This document shows, piece by piece, positions 6,999 through 10,828 of a DNA stretch of 10,828 nt (the stretch's first letter is position 1; the number at the start of each line of letters is the position of its first letter). The DNA is from Spirochaetales bacterium (GTDB lineage Bacteria > Spirochaetota > Spirochaetia > ARS1246). A program made the translations under genes and the position numbers. Under the pieces are notes generated by a model. It was not told the DNA's origin, did no database searches, and saw nothing but the letters and a program-made list of their open reading frames with translations. The stretch covers positions 1 to 10,828 of the forward strand of contig JAFGHN010000244.1 of NCBI GenBank assembly GCA_016930115.1, written 5' to 3'.

Positions 6999-8327
6999 TT
7001 GGCTCAACTGACGGCGGCGCCCGGGAAAAAAATATCCATATTTATTGCCTTGTTCCTTGGTTTCGCCGGAGTCGGGGCGGCCCAGGACATCACGGAAAAA
7101 AAAGACCTTGCAGTCTTTTCTTTGAGTTATTACCAGTGGCAGGTTCCGGGAGGAGCTCTTTCTCTCGTTGATTCGCAGATACGCAGAGTTTTCACGGGGA
7201 TCGGTCGTTTCAACGTGATCGGTATGGAGTACCGGCTTGATTCCGCAGGAATCGACGAATTCATTTCCAAGATCAAGGAAGTCAAGGAAAGGGAGATCGA
7301 ATTACCCGAGACGGTGCGGCTTGGCCAGGAGGCGTTTACCGAGGCGGATTTTAACAGGCTCATTGGGGCGTTTATCCTCGTGGTGCCCGTTATGAAAAGC
7401 TACGAGCTTGTGAGGCTCGACCGGAACGACTACACATCACGCATAGAGGTCTCCTTCAATTTCATAAACGTGGAAACCGCCGAGGCTTTCGGCTATTTCA
7501 CCGTTGACGTTGACGCCCGCGCGGATACCGGAAGCATGGCGGTCAGGCTTGCAGCGGACCGCATCGCAGGAGAGCTGGTGTACAAACTCAAATCGGTCCC
7601 CGAGTTCCAGCTGAAAACGGGAATCATCGATGTCCGGGGCAGACAGGTGCTGCTCGAGTTCGGGACGAACATGGGCGTGAGGATCGGTGATGAATACGCC
7701 ATTGTGACGGATATGGTGCTGCCGACCGGCCACGTGACAAGCGAAGAGACTGGTTTGCTCGTCATCAAGGAGGTCAAAGAAGAAATTTCGACGGCGACTC
7801 TCATCTACGCCGACCGCAAACCAAGTATCGGTGATCAGCTGCGGGAGGTCCCCAGGTTCGGGTTCGACACGGGTGCTGCCTTGCGCACCGTATTTGCACG
7901 CAACCTCTTGAGCTCGACGGATGCGGTTATGATGATTGGGGTGCGGCAAAGCACGTCGAGGGGGTTTCTCACTTATCGGCCGATCGTGGGGGTCGATTTT
8001 CCGTTCTCGCTTCTCGGGTACGTGCGTCTCCCGGGTTTGATGGTCAATATCTACGGCGGCGGTGAGATGGTATGGTATCTGCGGCGTTTCCAAATGGTTC
8101 CCACCGCGGCGATCGGCATCGGCGGGAGCGTTCCGCTGCATGAAGAAGAGAGTTTCCAGGTGTCCCACGCGGGAGGTTTTGTGGAAGTTGTGATGAGCTA
8201 TCTTTTCAAACGGGACGTCCGGGTACAGCTCAATCTTGGATACTCCGGATGGTTCGGACTGTCGGCGTTGTCGGGCGATTCATACTACGGTCCTCACATC
8301 GGTATCGGCGGTACGTACAAGTATTGA
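6999..8327 (+). CDS. secreted CsgG/FlgT-like protein with probable C-terminal beta-barrel
   Basis: Function unknown. From the TTG at 6999 the 442 residues begin with KK, a hydrophobic core (ISIFIALFLGF) and a GAAQ cleavage region, a classical signal peptide without a lipobox Cys. Residues about 36-200 have the look of a CsgG/FlgT middle domain (LAVFSL, FNVIGMEYRL, LVVPVMKSYEL, AADRIAGELVYKL). Residues about 205-285 resemble the FlgT C-terminal SH3-like barrel (LLEFGTNMGVRIGDEYAIV, LLVIKEVKEEISTATLIY, SIGDQL). The last 150 residues alternate hydrophobic and polar positions with many Gly and aromatic residues and end in IGIGGTYKY, as in an outer-membrane beta-barrel. An ATG at 6921 with a GGGGAG just upstream is in frame but would overlap the previous gene by 74 bases and give a long n-region before the signal. 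The TTG lies 4 bases after the preceding stop, suggesting translational coupling. Confidence 0.7.
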   Translation: MAQLTAAPGKKISIFIALFLGFAGVGAAQDITEKKDLAVFSLSYYQWQVPGGALSLVDSQIRRVFTGIGRFNVIGMEYRLDSAGIDEFISKIKEVKEREIELPETVRLGQEAFTEADFNRLIGAFILVVPVMKSYELVRLDRNDYTSRIEVSFNFINVETAEAFGYFTVDVDARADTGSMAVRLAADRIAGELVYKLKSVPEFQLKTGIIDVRGRQVLLEFGTNMGVRIGDEYAIVTDMVLPTGHVTSEETGLLVIKEVKEEISTATLIYADRKPSIGDQLREVPRFGFDTGAALRTVFARNLLSSTDAVMMIGVRQSTSRGFLTYRPIVGVDFPFSLLGYVRLPGLMVNIYGGGEMVWYLRRFQMVPTAAIGIGGSVPLHEEESFQVSHAGGFVEVVMSYLFKRDVRVQLNLGYSGWFGLSALSGDSYYGPHIGIGGTYKY

Positions 8328-8348
8328 TTCAGCAGCCCATCGGACGAT

Positions 8349-8353
8349 GAGGA
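8349..8353 (+). promoter_or_regulatory. Shine-Dalgarno of the 8359 lipoprotein gene
   Basis: GAGGA, 5 bases before the ATG at 8359. It overlaps an in-frame upstream ATG (8347), so the later ATG is favoured as the start. Confidence 0.6.
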
Positions 8354-8358
8354 AACAA

Positions 8359-9672
8359 ATGGTGTTTACCAACAAGCTCTGGACAGTCACCGCGCTGGTT
8401 TTATTGCTCGTCTCCTGTGTGACCGGAGTGAGAAAGGGGCGACCTTCGGATACTCCGCTTTTTTACGGCCAGGGCACCGGAGCAACGGTTACCCAGTCGT
8501 TGAACGCCGCCAAACAGGATGTTCTCAGACAGGTAATCGACATCATCTTGAGCAAGGAAGTCAGGACCGCAAAGCATGATGAGCTTGATGGTTTATTCTT
8601 TTCGACCAGCCAAGCGAACGCTTATTTCCTGACCGATTCCCTGCAGGTTCTCGCGCAGGGGAAGGACGGTGAATTGTTCTATTCCAGCATCGGGATACGG
8701 GTTGATCTGAAGGCCGTCATCCGCACACTCGAGGGTAACAACATCTATGGCGGCCTGGTGAAGCCGGGCGCGGAGGTGCTCCTCGAGGACCGCGAACCGC
8801 CGGCCACCGTCGCCGTCCCCAACGGCACTCCGGGTGCGCCGGGCCGTGCGGCGGAAACAGGCGGCGGAACGGCAAAACCGGCGCCGATTTCCGAAAAGAC
8901 CGCGGTGATCAGCGCTTATCTCGATTCACTGACTTTTCTCGTCTATTTCGACGCGGACACCCGTGTTGATCCTTTTCTGATGAAAGCGGCCGTAGGCATC
9001 GCCAACAGGTATCTGGTCGAGAACGGTGTAAATCTGATTGATCTCGATATTGTGGAATCGATCAAACGTGACCAGGAGCTCGCATACGAAGCGCAGATTG
9101 GAGAGCCTGTCGGACTGATCCAGTGGATTGCCCAGAAGCTGAATGCCGACATCTACGTGGAGATCGGCGCCGAAACGAGCTCCGAGACAAGAGACGGGAA
9201 CTATTACGGACAGGCGAATGTCACCCTGAAGTTTTTTGATTCTTCAACGGCGGCCCTGCTCGCTTCGGCGACCTATCGCAGCCCACGCACGTTCAGCACA
9301 TCCTCAGAGCTCGACGCGGTGAACAATGCGATCCAGTCGTCGGTATACCAGGCGATGCCCGCCGCTGTCGACCAGGCGTACCGGCGGGTTGAAAAGATGG
9401 CTGCCGAAGGGATACCTTACGAGCTCATCATTCTCAAGCCACCGGATTCCAGACTCATGCGCGATTTCATGAAGGAGCTCGAGTCGCGGACGCGTAAAGT
9501 CGAAATCATGAGCCAGAGCGCCGATGAGGCGCGCTACCGTGTCTATCTCATCGGAGCGATCGAAGACTTGCAGGATATCGTTTTCGACATTGCAGATTCC
9601 ATGCAGGAGCTCAGCTATCTCGAGCTCGTGTATCTGCGCGGAAAATCGATTACCTTTACGAGCGGATTATGA
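8359..9672 (+). CDS. lipoprotein with LPP20/FlgT-N-like and CsgG/FlgT-M-like domains
   Basis: Function unknown. The 437 residues start with a lipoprotein signal (lipobox LVSC, Cys20). Residues about 32-125 follow the LPP20/FlgT N-terminal pattern: LFYGQGTGATVTQSLNAAKQ, a helix with repeated Ala, then a beta-strand region ending VDLKAVIRTL. A low-complexity Pro/Gly/Ala linker spans about 146-178. Residues about 187-345 look like a CsgG or FlgT-M (TolB-N-like) fold: FLVYFDAD, GVNLIDLDIVESI, IAQKLNADIYVEIGAE, VTLKFFDSSTAALLAS. The last 85 residues form a further alpha/beta domain (YELIILKPP, RYRVYLIGAIEDLQ). The start is the ATG at 8359, which has GAGGA at 8349-8353; an ATG four codons earlier is possible. 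It lies 31 bases after the beta-barrel gene and overlaps the next gene by four bases, so the genes are likely co-transcribed. Confidence 0.75.
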   Translation: MVFTNKLWTVTALVLLLVSCVTGVRKGRPSDTPLFYGQGTGATVTQSLNAAKQDVLRQVIDIILSKEVRTAKHDELDGLFFSTSQANAYFLTDSLQVLAQGKDGELFYSSIGIRVDLKAVIRTLEGNNIYGGLVKPGAEVLLEDREPPATVAVPNGTPGAPGRAAETGGGTAKPAPISEKTAVISAYLDSLTFLVYFDADTRVDPFLMKAAVGIANRYLVENGVNLIDLDIVESIKRDQELAYEAQIGEPVGLIQWIAQKLNADIYVEIGAETSSETRDGNYYGQANVTLKFFDSSTAALLASATYRSPRTFSTSSELDAVNNAIQSSVYQAMPAAVDQAYRRVEKMAAEGIPYELIILKPPDSRLMRDFMKELESRTRKVEIMSQSADEARYRVYLIGAIEDLQDIVFDIADSMQELSYLELVYLRGKSITFTSGL

Positions 9673-10828
9673 GAAGCGTCGCGCCGGTGCGATGCGTTTT
9701 TCTACTTCTCCTTGCGGCGTTGGTTCAAGGCTGCTCGTCGGCCCCGGATTGGGTTGCCATACCGCCCGGAGAAACACCCGGAGAGATCTTCTTCACCGGC
9801 AGCGGTTCCGACACTGACGGCGACACTGCAAAGGCGGAAGAAGCCGCGGAAAACTCGCTTATCGTCTCGGTCACCAGATACCTCGGCGTACGCATCACTT
9901 CCGAATCAACCGTGGAAGCACGGGCAACACTCACCGAATACGAAGAGAGGATAACCGAGCTCATCAGGCAGGAATCCGCGGCATACGTGTCGGACTTGAA
10001 AATCGTCGACAAGCACATCGTCAAAAACAGAAGCGGAACGGTAGTGGTCCATCTGCTCGGCGCTTACGATCGCGCGGCTCTATCAGCCGAGAAAGAACGG
10101 CTCGCGGAGCTTTTCGCCGAGAGGATCGAGGCTGTCGCGGGCCCCGAACGGGAGGGTGACCGGTATACCGAATCAGGCAATCTGTATCTCGCCGCGGTGA
10201 GTTATCTTGCTTCGGCGACGGCCGCGCTTGCCGGCGACATAGACAACGCGCAGATTGTTGTCGATCGGGTGCTGCGGAAAGCAGCGGCCGCGGTATCGCG
10301 GATGGCGGTGCGGAAGCTCTCCTGGCCCCAGTCGGCCGCGGTAGGCCGGGAGATGCCGCAGGGTTTCTCGGTAGCGGTGAGCGGGCCTTCCGGCGGAATC
10401 TCCGAAGTGCTCTTTGACATAACCTGGCGGGAGACCAAACCCGGAGGGCGGGCGGGTTTGTCGAGCATCACAGCCAGGACCGGTCAGGACGGTGTCGTTG
10501 TCTTTGACCATCCTGCTCCGGGAACGGCCGGCGACGCCGTTGTTGTTTTCTCGCTCTCTTTCGCCTCGCAGCTTCAGCCGTTGAAACTCGCAGCAGGCAA
10601 AGAAGACGAGCTCGTGCGCGGCTTCGAGCAGACGGCCGCCGAAAAGACCCTCGAGTTCAGATTTCGGGTGCTTTCGGATTCGATGCGTCACCCCACCGCC
10701 GTTTACTTTGTCGATATTCTCGACGACGGGAGCATGAGAACCGATTCGGACACCGGGGCGGGATTATACCGCGCCCTCGCGGAGGCCGGTTTCCCGCTCG
10801 TCCCGTTTACCGGAGACCGGCGCCTCGC
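9669..10828 (+). CDS. LPP20-like lipoprotein, 3' end outside the window
   Basis: Function unknown. The ATG at 9669 overlaps the previous stop as ATGA, a typical sign of coupled translation, and the frame stays open to the end of the window (386 full codons). The N-terminus has Arg residues, a Leu-rich core (FLLLLAALV) and the lipobox VQGC with Cys22; Gln at -2 is unusual but tolerated. Residues about 38-138 again match the LPP20/FlgT-N pattern (IFFTGSGSDTDGDTAKAEEAAENS, strand VVVHLLGAYDRAAL). Residues about 165-215 are helical and TPR-like (TESGNLYLAAVSYLASATAALA). Residues about 230-300 look like an Ig-like sandwich (TGQDGVVVFDHPAPG). From about 330, FVDILDDGSMRTDSDTGAG then LYRALAEAGFPLVPFTGD suggests the start of a CsgG-like domain. 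It appears to be a paralogue in architecture of its upstream neighbour. The gene is incomplete only because the window ends. Confidence 0.75.
   Translation, partial: MRSVAPVRCVFLLLLAALVQGCSSAPDWVAIPPGETPGEIFFTGSGSDTDGDTAKAEEAAENSLIVSVTRYLGVRITSESTVEARATLTEYEERITELIRQESAAYVSDLKIVDKHIVKNRSGTVVVHLLGAYDRAALSAEKERLAELFAERIEAVAGPEREGDRYTESGNLYLAAVSYLASATAALAGDIDNAQIVVDRVLRKAAAAVSRMAVRKLSWPQSAAVGREMPQGFSVAVSGPSGGISEVLFDITWRETKPGGRAGLSSITARTGQDGVVVFDHPAPGTAGDAVVVFSLSFASQLQPLKLAAGKEDELVRGFEQTAAEKTLEFRFRVLSDSMRHPTAVYFVDILDDGSMRTDSDTGAGLYRALAEAGFPLVPFTGDRRL

Noticed and set aside
7437..8168. 243-codon open frame on the - strand
   Set aside because: Antisense to the CsgG/FlgT-like gene; His/Arg-rich composition typical of a shadow frame and no start signal.
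10173..10691. 172-codon open frame on the - strand
   Set aside because: Antisense to the partial lipoprotein gene starting at 9669, which has a signal peptide, lipobox and ATGA coupling.

Overview
The window looks like chromosomal DNA of a moderately GC-rich, diderm (Gram-negative-type) bacterium. A spirochaete is my best guess. The reasons are three predicted lipoproteins with relaxed lipoboxes (VIAC, LVSC, VQGC), an apparent outer-membrane beta-barrel protein, and CsgG/FlgT/LPP20-like envelope modules beside a LamG-type lipoprotein. This placement is inference; no rRNA or other marker gene is present. I see no mobile element, CRISPR array, tRNA or rRNA.

Left part (1-5003) is housekeeping. 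It holds the 3' end of a beta-ketoacyl-ACP synthase II-like gene (+), then a short GC-rich hairpin and the convergent type I glutamine synthetase glnA (-). A 363-base intergenic region follows, with an excellent sigma-54 (-24/-12) promoter for glnA, a second sigma-54-like site behind it, several short inverted repeats, and a sigma-70-like promoter abutting the start of pepT. Then come pepT (tripeptidase, +) and, convergent to it, alr (alanine racemase, -). In alr the normally conserved Arg after the TGMG motif is Thr.

Right part (5072 to the end) is a tight, co-directional four-gene cluster, probably one operon. It encodes (i) a large LamG/concanavalin-like lipoprotein; (ii) a secreted protein with a CsgG/FlgT-like N-terminal part, a FlgT-C/SH3-like middle and a probable C-terminal beta-barrel; (iii) a lipoprotein with an LPP20/FlgT-N-like domain, a low-complexity linker and a CsgG/FlgT-M-like domain; and (iv) a lipoprotein with an LPP20-like domain, a TPR-like helical part, an Ig-like part and the start of a possible CsgG-like domain, running off the window. 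Spacings are 4 bases, 31 bases and an ATGA overlap. The three module types that make up FlgT are thus spread over neighbouring genes. This cluster is the best candidate for an undescribed envelope system here. The domain calls were made by eye from sequence patterns and are tentative.

Functionally the left half covers fatty-acid elongation, nitrogen assimilation, peptide breakdown and D-alanine supply for peptidoglycan. The right half is an envelope or outer-membrane assembly of unknown role.
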